Shown here one piece after another: positions 26,982 to 35,321 of a stretch of 64,000 nucleotides of DNA. Source of the stretch: Tundrisphaera sp051175315 (GTDB lineage: Bacteria > Planctomycetota > Planctomycetia > Isosphaerales > Isosphaeraceae); NCBI RefSeq assembly GCF_051175315.1, contig NZ_CP195100.1:5270001-5334000 (forward strand), written 5' to 3'. Positions within the stretch are counted from its first letter, which is position 1, and each line of letters opens with the position of its first letter. The translations under genes and the position numbers were made by a program. The notes beneath the pieces are model-generated. The model had not been told where the DNA came from, ran no database searches, and worked only from the letters and a program-made list of their open reading frames with translations.

Positions 26982-28163
26982 ATGAACGGACGGAGATGCC
27001 CACCGTCGTCGGGCCGTCGCCTGGCGACCCGACGCGACGCCTTGCGGCTGGGCGGGCTGGCGGGCCTGTCCTGCCTGACCGCCTTCGGGGCCGGGCCGGT
27101 CGCGGCCCGACCGCGGGCCGATGCCTGCCTGATGATCTTCCTGGGGGGCGGTCCCTCCCACCTCGACACGTTCGACCCCAAGCCCGACGCCCCCGCCGAG
27201 TTCCGGGGCGAGTTCGGATCGATCGCCACGCGGGCCCCCGGCGTCCGGCTCGGCGAGCACCTGCCCGGGCTCGCCGGTTGTGCCAACCTGTTCACCGTGG
27301 TCCGGTCCCTGACCCATGAGGACGATGGTCACGCCGGGGCTATCCATCGCATGCTCACGGGCGAGCCCCTCCCCGGTGGGCAGTCCGGATCCCCTTCGTG
27401 CGAATCCCGCCCGCACATCGGGGCGTCGCTCGCGGCCTCGGCCTCGCCCGGCGGAGAAATCCCGGCGTTCGTGACCGTCCCGTCAAGGCTCGACCCGCTC
27501 GGGGCCGTCCGCCCCGGCGAGCACGGGGGCGACCTCGGCGTTGCCCATGATCCCGTCGTGCTCTCCGTCACGCGTGAGCCTTCCCTGGGCCGGACGGCCT
27601 CGGATCGGCGGGACGACCCCCTGGGCCGGGCGGCCGACCTGCGGAATGAACCCGCCCGGATGCGCGAGCGATACGGCCGGAACCTGTTCGGGCGATCGGC
27701 CCTGTGCGGGCGGCGGCTGATCGAGGCCGGGGCGAAGTTCGTCCAGGTCAACTGGGTGCGCCATCTGGACGGCGGCTGGGATACCCACGCCGACGGATTC
27801 GCGTCGCTCAAAGATGACCTGCTGCCGACTTTCGACCGGGCCGCCTCCGCCCTGCTGGGCGACATGGCCTCGCGCGGCCTGCTCGACCGGACCCTGGTCG
27901 TGATCGCGGGGGAGTTCGGCCGGACGCCCCGGATCAACCCGGAAGGTGGCCGCGATCACTGGCCGGGCGCATTCTCCGCCATCCTGGCCGGCGCGGGGCT
28001 GGCGGGGGGGCGTGCCTACGGGGCGACCGATCGCCTCGGGGCCCATGTCATGGATCGGCCGGTCACGCCGGCCCGGCTGGCCTCGACGATCCGCCAGGCC
28101 CTGGGCTCGACTTCAGGGGTCGAGCCGCCCATCGCCGAACTTTGGGACGACCCGATCGCCTGA
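26982..28163 (+). CDS. DUF1501 domain protein, exported (twin-arginine-like start)
   Basis: 393 residues with GGAGGAATTCC directly before the ATG. The N-terminus contains ATRRDALRLGGLAGLSCL, a Tat-like twin-arginine signal. The body has the DUF1501 landmarks: LMIFLGGGPSHLDTFDPKPDAP, VQVNW.RHLDGGWDTHAD and VVIAGEFGRTPRIN, followed by GGRDHWPGAFSAILAGAG. DUF1501 belongs to the alkaline-phosphatase/sulfatase superfamily but lacks the usual sulfatase Cys/Ser motif, so its activity is uncertain. Unlike the copy at 44080 it has no PSCyt1 partner. It is shorter than the other two copies. Confidence 0.88.
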   Translation: MNGRRCPPSSGRRLATRRDALRLGGLAGLSCLTAFGAGPVAARPRADACLMIFLGGGPSHLDTFDPKPDAPAEFRGEFGSIATRAPGVRLGEHLPGLAGCANLFTVVRSLTHEDDGHAGAIHRMLTGEPLPGGQSGSPSCESRPHIGASLAASASPGGEIPAFVTVPSRLDPLGAVRPGEHGGDLGVAHDPVVLSVTREPSLGRTASDRRDDPLGRAADLRNEPARMRERYGRNLFGRSALCGRRLIEAGAKFVQVNWVRHLDGGWDTHADGFASLKDDLLPTFDRAASALLGDMASRGLLDRTLVVIAGEFGRTPRINPEGGRDHWPGAFSAILAGAGLAGGRAYGATDRLGAHVMDRPVTPARLASTIRQALGSTSGVEPPIAELWDDPIA

Positions 28164-28217
28164 GCAGAAAAACGCCCGACTCCGAGACGACGAGACCTCG
28201 AACCAAGGAGCCTCCCG

Positions 28218-28598
28218 ATGCGATTCCTGCCCACCGCGATCCACGGCATGATGGACTACCTCATGGGGATCGCGCTGATCGCGGCCCCCTTCCTGTTCCG
28301 ATTTCCCGAGGGGGCCGCCCGCTGGGTGCCGGTCGTCCTGGGGGCCGGGGCGATCGCCTATAGCCTGTTGACCGACTACGAACTGGGCGTGGTGGGCGTC
28401 TTCAGCATGCCGGCCCACCTCGGGATGGACACGATGAGCGGGCTGCTGCTGGCCGCCTCGCCCTGGCTTTTCGGGTTCGCGTCCGCCATGTGGATGCCCC
28501 ACCTGATCCTGGGCCTGGTCGAGGTCGGGGCCGCGCTCACCACCCAGACGGTCCCCGGGCACGGCCCCGGCCGTTCCCGGTCCACCCCGCTCGCCTGA
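28218..28598 (+). CDS. SPW-repeat integral membrane protein
   Basis: 126 residues with AAGGAG seven to eight bases before the ATG. Four hydrophobic helices are visible (MGIALIAAPFLFRF, VPVVLGAGAIAYSLL, MDTMSGLLLAASPWLFGF, HLILGLVEVGAAL). The phrase ASPWLFGF is the SPW motif of a small family of four-helix membrane proteins of unknown function. The first half keeps the pattern in weaker form (AAPFLFRF). It follows the DUF1501 gene by 54 bp and may be co-transcribed. Confidence 0.82.
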   Translation: MRFLPTAIHGMMDYLMGIALIAAPFLFRFPEGAARWVPVVLGAGAIAYSLLTDYELGVVGVFSMPAHLGMDTMSGLLLAASPWLFGFASAMWMPHLILGLVEVGAALTTQTVPGHGPGRSRSTPLA

Positions 28599-29496
28599 TC
28601 CCCCGCAGGCCTGGCCGGCCGATTCAGGTTGAATGCCACCCCGCCGGGGCGTTTCAACAGGCAACTGTTGCGCGTCCCGGTGCCGATTGTCCCTCGGATA
28701 TTTATTAACATCGCCCAGACCGATCGGTTATCCACGAATCTTGACGGACCGACGCATGTCCCCCTTGGCTCGCAATGCCAGCCATGCGAACGACGTGACG
28801 TAGCAGGCGATTCATACCCGGACTTCTCATCCGGCCTCCGATCCGACGCCCTGGAGGGGCGTCAACTCTCCGCGATGATGTTTTATTCGGTGACCAGCCC
28901 GCCCCACCCCAAGCCATATGCTTATTGGGCCGGGGCCACCAGCTTCGCCCAGGGCCGGAACCGGTTTGGGTGCCGATGACGGAAACGGTAGTGATCTCAG
29001 CAACAATTCATTCAAGGGTGATGGCGGTTCCTGGCAATCTTCGGCGGTGACCTTCACAGGTGCCCAGAATTTCCAGGTCGCGTCCAACTTCCTCGTCAAT
29101 GAACTTTCGGGATTGTCGGCCTTGGGCCGCGGCCGTTTTCACAGTTTACGACGATCCGCCACATCGACGCTTGACGCATAACCACCTCAGGCCGGGACGC
29201 TCGTGGACCGGGCGACCTGATGAGAGGCGGATGACGATGATTATGTATGCATCAAGATCGTTCCGTGCTCCTCGGTCGTGCCAGCGGTTTGTTGTCCTCT
29301 TGGGCGGATCGATGCGATCGCGGCAATCCTCGCCGACATCGGCGGTGCGATCTCGGGACGACCTGCGGAATGCCCAGCAAGGGCCGCGTCCGTCGTCCTG
29401 AGCCGGTAGATGCGATCTTGGCGAGCGGAAGAGGAGCGGCCCCGGACCGCATCATGACGACGCCCACCTCGCCGGTGATGGGGGGCGTCGCGTCGT
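28599..29496. other. Intergenic stretch, lower coding signal
   Basis: This 898-bp region has no intact gene I accept. It contains the frame-broken surface-protein remnant (about 28800-29181) and an AT-richer patch with ATATTTATTAACATC near 28700. The rest (29182-29496) shows nothing recognisable. Confidence 0.45.
28800..29181 (+). pseudogene. Frame-broken remnant of a planctomycete surface protein
   Basis: In one frame the sequence reads SSGLRSDALEGRQLSAMMF and ends at a stop at 28977-28979; in the +1 frame it continues DDGNGSDLSNNSFKGDGGSW, SSAVTFTGAQNFQVASNFL and stops at 29179-29181. The L-E-x-R-x-L-S phrase is common at the start of large planctomycete surface proteins, and the second part looks like a secreted-protein sheet domain. 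The simplest reading is one ORF split by a frameshift near 28960-28975, then eroded. A sequencing error would give the same picture. No ribosome site was found. Confidence 0.4.
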
Positions 29497-32280
29497 TCAT
29501 CTCAGAATTTCAACGACCGCCTTCCGGATCGCTTCGCCACGAAGATCCTTCGCGATGATCCTGCCATCGGGCCCGATCAGGAATGTCGCAGGAATTGCCG
29601 TGGCCCCATACTCGGCGGAGACGGGCGAATCGGGGCCGGCGAGCCCCTGCGGCCATGCCAATTTCATCGATTTCACCATCGCCGCGACGTCGCTCGCACG
29701 CTCATCGACGTTGATGCCGATCACGGCAAAACGCCCGTCGGCCGAGAACTCCTGATGCACGCGGAGGAGGTTCGGCATCTCGGACACGCACGGGGCGCAC
29801 CACGTCGCCCAGATGTCGAGGAGCACGAACTTGCCGCGAAGGTCGGCCAGCTTCAGGTCATGGCCATCGAGCGTGCGAAGCTGGAAATCCGGTGCCACGT
29901 CCCCCACCTGCAGGGGGCGGCCCCCGGTCGAGATCGGCTCCAGGACGCCCAGGTCGAGCGGCCCTTCGCCCGAATGTGCCCCGACCGGGACGGTGAAGTC
30001 TTGCCGGAACTCGCCCAGCAAACGTCCCCAGCCGCACGCATCGGTCGGCGGCGGCTCATGGATCGCGACCTGCAAGGTATAGGCACCCGGCCGGACGTCG
30101 AGGGCCCGGAGTCGCCCCTGTTCGAGCACCTCGACGCCGACCCTCTCGGCTGTCCCTGTGCCCACTCCCCTCGGCACGATCTCCGCCTTGCGGATCATCC
30201 AGACGTCGTCGGGTGGGAGTTGGACCCGCCCCGTGACGACTCGGCCGCTCTCCCCGATCTTCAAGTCATAGGTCTGGCCGCCGACCACATCGAGCGAGGC
30301 ACGGATGATGGGCCACCTGCGGCCCTGGACGCCGTTGAGCACCGACTGGGACAGGATCAACCTGCCCGGCAGGATTCGGTCCAGCTGGAAGCGGCCCTCA
30401 TCGTCGGTCTCCGCCCAGTATCGGCGAGACAGGCGAGGCTCCCCCTCGACCGGGGCCGGCTCGTCCGGGTCGTAGGAATCGAGTCGGATCTTGCGGGCGG
30501 GCTTGCCGTCGATTGTGACCCTCCCGGCGACGCGTGCCCAGGGTTGGAGCACCAATCGGTCTTGCCCACGCAACTCCTTGCTGGGGACGAGCAGGGAGCC
30601 CGCATCGGCCAAAAAGAGGAGGGAGACGTTGTCCCGTTGCGGCGGGATCGAGAACCGGCCGTCCGGATCGATCCTCATGCCGGCGGCGCGTTGGCCCTGG
30701 GCTTCCTCGACATCTCGAGGATAATCGAGATAGTCGATCCATCCCTCGCGATGGACCGGGACGAGGTGCACGGTCCCCGACCTTACGGCCGAGCCATCGG
30801 GATGGCTGATCGTGCCGCGGAGGGGCTCGCCCCCGGTCAGTCGAAAAGTCAGGTTGTGCGGCAGGCCATCCGTCGCGAAGGCCTCGGAATCCTCGGCGAA
30901 GTAGCCGTCGGCCTGGACCCGGATGATGTAGCGGTGGGCGGGGGTCGACAGTGTCGTCCGGAACGAACCCGGCGCCCGCGATGCCTCACCCGCGAGATCC
31001 ATCCCTCGCTGCCAGATGAGGGGGGAACCCTCCTGCCAGGCGGCCGCGAGGCTCAGCGAAAAGCCCTCGATGGGGGCTCCGGTCTCGCGGTCCACGACGG
31101 TGCCCGAGACGGGCGTTGGCGGGATCAGCGCGATCTGTTGTTCGAGATCCGAGGCCAGGGCCGAGTTGTTTTTGTCGGCGAACCCATTGGCGGTGACGTC
31201 GGCCCGCACGCCGCCGCGGGGGGAATCCTTCCACTCGAATCGCCCATCGCCGTCGGTTTTCAATCGGCGGGCGGCCGCCGAGCCGAAGTAGGATCGGGGG
31301 ACGTTCCCGTCGCCGGACCAGTACAGGGAGACCAAGGCATTCGCGATCGGCTTGCCGGAGGGGTCCACGATGCGGCCCCGCACGGAATGGGCTTGCGGGA
31401 GCGTCAGGTACACCCGCGATGTGCCGTCGCCGACCTTCACCTCCTGGAGCGTCGGGCCGAATCCCGGGGCCTGGGAGATGATGTTGGCGATCGTCCCCGG
31501 CTTGATCCCGAAGGTGAACCGACCCTCATCGTCCGCCTTGATGGGTGGGATGGCGTTGGCGTACCCCCGGCCCTCGCCGTAGGCGACCTCGGCCTTGGCC
31601 ACGGGCTGCCCGTCGGGCGAAAGCACCGTCCCCTCAACGCGCGTGCCGCGCCGGAGCCGAAGGACCGCCGAACCATCCTGCAGCGAGGCCAATGGCCGGA
31701 ACGGCCGCAGGTGGTAGGAGATGCCCTCGTCGAGGCAGAGGTAGTGATAGGCCGCGATCTCGATCGATTCCGACTGCTCCGGGGCGCCCCTCAGCGACCA
31801 TCGCCCTTCCGCGTCGGTCCGGACGGACGCGTTGATGATCCCGACCGTTTGCTTCGACCGGGGGTAGGTCTTCTTGACGCTCACCACGACGACCGCGTCG
31901 GGCAGAGGGCGACCCTCCTCATCGAGGACCTTCCCGCCGATGACCGTCGCCTTCTCCGTCAGCAACAGGATGCGGCCCGGTGGCGTGGGGCTATCCGCCG
32001 TTTTCGACCATCGGTAGGACAGGGGGACCAGGCCATCGCGGCCGGCCGAAAGGGAGAAGTCACTTCGGCTTCCGGAGGAGAGCTTGAAGCGGGCCTCCCC
32101 GTTCACATCGGTTGTCGCCCGCAGCTCCTCGCTGCCCGTCGACACCAGTTTGATCGACAAGTCGGGGACGACCGCGTCGCCGAGCAGCTCCCTCACCTCG
32201 ACGATGAGCGTGTGCACCTCGGTGGGAGGCGGGGATTGGGCCGTGAAGGATAGTGCCGCGGCGATCGCCAATGTGAACAT
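29497..32280 (-). CDS. Large carboxypeptidase-regulatory-like protein with C-terminal TlpA redoxin
   Basis: 927 residues from ATG 32280 (GGAGAG upstream); a longer frame above it lacks a ribosome site. A signal peptide (FTLAIAAALSFTAQS) is followed by some seven or eight beta-sandwich units of carboxypeptidase-regulatory (CarboxypepD_reg) type, recognisable by repeats such as VIGGKVLDEEGRPLPDAVV, VEGTVLSPDGQPVAKAEV and VRGRIVDPSGKPIANALV. Residues about 770-927 form a thioredoxin fold with WATWCAPCVSEMPNLL. It is exported and probably periplasmic; the redoxin may reduce or oxidise thiols while the sandwich units act as spacers or glycan/protein-binding modules. The combination is common in planctomycetes; the substrate is unknown. 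Confidence 0.85.
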   Translation of the reverse strand: MFTLAIAAALSFTAQSPPPTEVHTLIVEVRELLGDAVVPDLSIKLVSTGSEELRATTDVNGEARFKLSSGSRSDFSLSAGRDGLVPLSYRWSKTADSPTPPGRILLLTEKATVIGGKVLDEEGRPLPDAVVVVSVKKTYPRSKQTVGIINASVRTDAEGRWSLRGAPEQSESIEIAAYHYLCLDEGISYHLRPFRPLASLQDGSAVLRLRRGTRVEGTVLSPDGQPVAKAEVAYGEGRGYANAIPPIKADDEGRFTFGIKPGTIANIISQAPGFGPTLQEVKVGDGTSRVYLTLPQAHSVRGRIVDPSGKPIANALVSLYWSGDGNVPRSYFGSAAARRLKTDGDGRFEWKDSPRGGVRADVTANGFADKNNSALASDLEQQIALIPPTPVSGTVVDRETGAPIEGFSLSLAAAWQEGSPLIWQRGMDLAGEASRAPGSFRTTLSTPAHRYIIRVQADGYFAEDSEAFATDGLPHNLTFRLTGGEPLRGTISHPDGSAVRSGTVHLVPVHREGWIDYLDYPRDVEEAQGQRAAGMRIDPDGRFSIPPQRDNVSLLFLADAGSLLVPSKELRGQDRLVLQPWARVAGRVTIDGKPARKIRLDSYDPDEPAPVEGEPRLSRRYWAETDDEGRFQLDRILPGRLILSQSVLNGVQGRRWPIIRASLDVVGGQTYDLKIGESGRVVTGRVQLPPDDVWMIRKAEIVPRGVGTGTAERVGVEVLEQGRLRALDVRPGAYTLQVAIHEPPPTDACGWGRLLGEFRQDFTVPVGAHSGEGPLDLGVLEPISTGGRPLQVGDVAPDFQLRTLDGHDLKLADLRGKFVLLDIWATWCAPCVSEMPNLLRVHQEFSADGRFAVIGINVDERASDVAAMVKSMKLAWPQGLAGPDSPVSAEYGATAIPATFLIGPDGRIIAKDLRGEAIRKAVVEILR

Positions 32281-32567
32281 GGGCCGTCTCTCCTCGACGC
32301 CGGCCCGGATGGCCGGAGGATCACCTCGGTCGGATTTGAGGATGATACCAGGTCGATTTTCCTCGGCGAGCAAATTCCCGGCGATCCATCCGCCGATAGG
32401 CCCCCGGCCACGCGCAGGAAAGCATCCTAACCCCCCGACGACTCCCGGGGCTGGGTCGATTAGTGGCGATGCCCGCCTCTCCGGCGATGAGGGGGCGGTC
32501 GTTTTGTGTTTTCGACGGCCGAGTCCGCGAGGCTCGCAAAGGCCTGATTCGATGCATCGACCGGATG

Positions 32568-32951
32568 CTATTCGATCCAGGTCGGCATCCACGGCCTGGT
32601 GACCGCTCGCTCATGCTCCCGCGCCAGGGCGTGATGCCGCTTCACCCGATCCCCGTAGAGTCGGTTGTACTCGTCCGCCAATTTCATCGAGTAGCTCATC
32701 TCGAATTTGTGGGCGGGCTCGGTCAACGGCACCGTGTCGCGGTTCCTCCACATTTTCGTCAGCCTTTGGCTCTCCAGGTAGGCCGGCGAGACGAGCATTT
32801 CTTCGTAGACCCGGCTGGCTTCCGCCTTGTGCCATTCGGCCCGCTTGAGGTGATGCCTGGGGACGACCGTGGGGATGGAGATCAGGAGGGCGACGATCGC
32901 CACCACGACCATCAGCCGACGCACCGTGAAACGCACTCGGGGCAACGTCAT
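32568..32951 (-). CDS. Small membrane-anchored hypothetical protein
   Basis: 127 residues from ATG 32951, six bases after AGGAGA; an upstream extension is not supported. It begins with FTVRRLMVVVAIVALLISIPTV, a single signal-anchor helix, the recurring 'F(T/S)(V/L)R(R/T)LM' start of many small planctomycete membrane proteins. The rest is charged and helical (RHHLKRAEWHKAEASRVYEE) and probably periplasmic. Function is unknown. It precedes the carboxypeptidase-like gene by 287 bp on the same strand. Confidence 0.75.
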   Translation of the reverse strand: MTLPRVRFTVRRLMVVVAIVALLISIPTVVPRHHLKRAEWHKAEASRVYEEMLVSPAYLESQRLTKMWRNRDTVPLTEPAHKFEMSYSMKLADEYNRLYGDRVKRHHALAREHERAVTRPWMPTWIE

Positions 32952-33141
32952 ATAGGGTCTCCTCTCATCTCGGTGAGACTTCCGCTCGCCACCATCTTCC
33001 CATCCGGCGAGAATGAGGTGATTTCGGGTGCGATCGATGCGGCGAAGGAGAGCTTCCAGTCGGCGGCTTTGATCAGGAAGAATCCAGGCAAGGTCGTCGT
33101 TCACGGTCCGGAGCGGCTGGTCTAGCCGGACGGGTGCTTGT

Positions 33142-33362
33142 TCAAGCCAGCGGAGATGGGAGGCGCCTTCCGGCTTGCTTCGCCTGAAAGCACGCGGCCA
33201 GGTAAGTCGCCATGCACCGGCCTCGCTGGCGGCAGGCCTCGATCACCGACAGCAACCCCTCGGCGAACCGGCTGCCATCCTCGCTCGCGGACCCCAGGCT
33301 CAGCTTTCGCCAGATCACCCCGTGCCTCAACGCCCGCTCCGCCGCGTTGTTGCCGGGAGGCT
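33142..33362 (-). mobile_element. IS66-type transposase, C-terminal fragment
   Basis: On the minus strand the frame reads PGNNAAERALRHGVIWRKLS, then GSRFAEGLLSVIEACRQRG and TYLAACFQA before a stop at 33142. This matches the C-terminal end of IS66 transposases (NNxAERALRxxVIxRK...). The upstream part is missing or out of frame, so the copy is dead. No inverted repeats were identified. Confidence 0.65.
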
Positions 33363-33461
33363 ACGCCCTCGACCTCGGCGAAGCCCGACAGGTGATTCTC
33401 GGCTTCGAGGATCTTCCGGCAGCCTTCGCCGTCCACGCGCAACCGCACGCCGCAACCTCGG

Positions 33462-33800
33462 GGGCAGGTGACTGATCACGCCCTTCAGGCCCGACAGATT
33501 GGATCGCACCGTCACCCCGACGACGACCACCGCGTCGGCCTCGGGATTGTCGGCCCGCTTCGCTGCCCCCAGCAGGTCGAGAGAGAGTCGGTCCCTGATC
33601 CCGGCTTCCTCCCAGGACCGGGGCCGACGTTGGGCGGCCATGCCCGTAAGCCCAAGTCCTCGGGGACGTCCTCCCGGCGGCAGCCGCCGGTCAGCGCGAA
33701 CCAGCTCACCCGGACGACGATGCGATGGCTGATCCGGGGTCGACCAACCAGGACCCCCACCGGTTGTTCCGGCGGGAGGTGATGGGCCAAGGCGGCGAAG
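33462..33800 (-). mobile_element. IS5-type transposase, frame-shifted N-terminal fragment
   Basis: In one minus frame (about 33800-33655): HLPPEQPVGVLVGRPRISHR, WFALTGGCRREDVPEDLGL. In a second frame (about 33630-33462): RSWEEAGIRDRLSLDLLGAA and ADAVVVVGVTVRSNLSG. Together these match the N-terminal part of IS5-family transposases (LLPP...GRPR..., tGc.WrdvP.elG, W..aGvwdrl). The frameshift lies near 33640 and the DDE part is lost. Confidence 0.55.
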
Positions 33801-33978
33801 AACTCACCGGGCATGCGGGACGTGGCCCTGACGACGATCCGCGGGTGCGGAGGGTGCGTCAGGCCGAGGCACAAGGCTCACGCCAAGTTGGTTTCGTCCC
33901 GGCTTATCAAACCAGCGTCGCACCGGAGTCGGAATCGATGGACCCCGGGGCAGCATCTCGAAGAGCCCAGGCACCAAC

Positions 33979-34025
33979 GAAAAAACCCCCGCAAAGCCTG
34001 ATTTTACAGGGCCAAGCGGAGGTTT
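33979..34025 (-). terminator. Intrinsic terminator of tRNA-Met
   Basis: Minus strand: AACCTCCGC (34023-34015) pairs with GCGGGGGTT (33991-33983, one G-U pair), followed by TTTTTCG. It lies about 20 bp past the tRNA. Confidence 0.7.
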
Positions 34026-34043
34026 ATGGATATCAGGCCGTAA

Positions 34044-34116
34044 TAGCGGCGGAGGGACTCGAACCCCCGACAAGCGGATTATGACTCCGCTGCTCTACCA
34101 ACTGAGCTACACCGCC
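34044..34116 (-). tRNA. tRNA-Met (CAT)
   Basis: A 73-nt cloverleaf on the minus strand: acceptor GGCGGTG/CGCCGCT (with G-U pairs at the top and inside), D stem GCTC/GAGC, anticodon stem GCGGA/TCCGC with loop GTCATAA (anticodon CAT, plus-strand 34081-34083), T arm GGGGG-TTCGAGT-CCCTC, discriminator A. The first pair is G-U rather than the C-A mismatch of initiators, and the body looks like an elongator tRNA-Met; a tRNA-Ile2 read through lysidine is less likely. Confidence 0.93.
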
Positions 34117-34147
34117 ATCGATTCGCGTTTCCGCGTGCCGAGGTTGG

Positions 34148-34176
34148 ATCTTACGATGCCGCGTCGGGAAATGCAA
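34148..34176 (-). promoter_or_regulatory. Promoter candidate for tRNA-Met
   Basis: Minus strand: TTGCAT (34176-34171), 17-bp spacer, TAAGAT (34153-34148); the tRNA begins about 32 bp downstream of the -10. Confidence 0.4.
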
Positions 34177-34212
34177 CCGCAACGCGGCGTCGCCGGGGCA
34201 TTTTTCGCCGGA

Positions 34213-35241
34213 TCAGTCGAGCTTGGCGTGGTCGGCGGGGCGAAGGCCCTTGGTGAAGTTGTAACCGAACGGGGTGGGCTGGTAGGTGCCCACGATGTCG
34301 ACGTTGGCAACCTCCGGGATCGCGCCTTCGAGGCCGACCGCCCAGTAGCAGGCGTTGACCAGCAGGCGACGGAGCCCGGCGCTGAGGAGATCCTGCGACG
34401 AGCCCATGGTGGTGGTGAAGATCCGGGCCGGCTTGCCGGCCTTGCCGACGTAGGTCCGGGTCCATGCCACCGGCATCATCGGGTCGTTGGGCTTGCCCTC
34501 GGCGGGGGCATCGTCGGGCTTCATCCCCCGGAGGACCTGGCCCATGACCAGCGGGGCGCAGCCGTCCGGGGCCGGCAGCTTGACGGTGTAGACGTCGGTC
34601 GGGCCCCAGATGTCGCCGTCGGCGATCCCCCGGACGATCGGGTTGCTGCGCTGATCGGGGGCGATCAGCCCTCGGGTGCTCTGTTTGCCATGATTGCCGT
34701 GGTGGCTGACCCAGGTCTCGCCCAGCACCTGCCGGCCGAACCCGCCGTCCCACTTCTTGTTGTTCCAGGACCAGTCGCTGTACGTCTTGCCGGGCTTGAT
34801 GTCGAAGGCGTGGGTCGAGGTCCGCAGGGCGACGATCGGCTTGCCGGAGTCGACGTAGTCGACGATGTGCTTCATCTGGTCGTCGGGGAGGTTGCGGAAC
34901 CGGGCCAGGATCACCATCAGGTCGGCGGAGTCGAGCTTCTCCAACCCCGGGATGTTGTCCTTGATGCCGGGGTTGATCGTGCCGTCCTTGGGGTCGATCG
35001 CGAACAGGACCGTGCACCGGAACCCGTGGCGCTGGGACAGGATCTTGGCGAGCTGCGGCATCCCCTCCTCGGAGCGGTACTCGTCGTCGCCGCTCACGAA
35101 GACGACGTGCTTGCCCTTGCCGGGCCCTTCCCCGCCGGGGAACTCGATCCACTCGTCGGCGGCGTGCGACCGCGCGGCCAGGCCCAGGGACAGGAGCATC
35201 GCGAGCGAGAGCGTGGTGCGGACGGCTTGGGACAACCTCAT
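34213..35241 (-). CDS. ThuA-like domain protein, exported
   Basis: 342 residues from ATG 35241. A signal peptide (AVRTTLSLAMLLSLGLAARSHA) is followed by a ThuA-type fold, related to class-I glutamine amidotransferases: KHVVFVSGDDEYRSEEGM, ILARFRNLPDDQMKHIVDYV, and a His-rich centre (WVSHHGNHGKQSTRG). ThuA-like proteins are linked to trehalose or other sugar use, but planctomycetes have many secreted copies with unknown roles. The same reading frame stays open far upstream across the MFS gene; that is an artefact of high GC. It follows the MFS gene by 80 bp. Confidence 0.85.
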   Translation of the reverse strand: MRLSQAVRTTLSLAMLLSLGLAARSHAADEWIEFPGGEGPGKGKHVVFVSGDDEYRSEEGMPQLAKILSQRHGFRCTVLFAIDPKDGTINPGIKDNIPGLEKLDSADLMVILARFRNLPDDQMKHIVDYVDSGKPIVALRTSTHAFDIKPGKTYSDWSWNNKKWDGGFGRQVLGETWVSHHGNHGKQSTRGLIAPDQRSNPIVRGIADGDIWGPTDVYTVKLPAPDGCAPLVMGQVLRGMKPDDAPAEGKPNDPMMPVAWTRTYVGKAGKPARIFTTTMGSSQDLLSAGLRRLLVNACYWAVGLEGAIPEVANVDIVGTYQPTPFGYNFTKGLRPADHAKLD

Positions 35242-35321
35242 GACGATCGACCTCGACGGGAGAGAGGTGGGCCAGGGTGCGAGATCGCATCCTAACGCCG
35301 CCCCTCGCCCGGCGAAACGGG

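Larger units (their letters stand above)
32952..34043. other. Insertion-sequence graveyard between a small gene and tRNA-Met
   Basis: This stretch has no intact gene. It holds two eroded transposase fragments (IS66 type at 33142-33362, IS5 type at 33462-33800) and the tRNA-Met terminator (33979-34025). Region 32952-33141 shows nothing recognisable. Confidence 0.5.

Noticed and set aside
34044..34116. Initiator tRNA-Met
   Set aside because: The first pair of the acceptor is G-U and not the C-A mismatch of bacterial initiators; the anticodon stem also lacks three consecutive G-C pairs.
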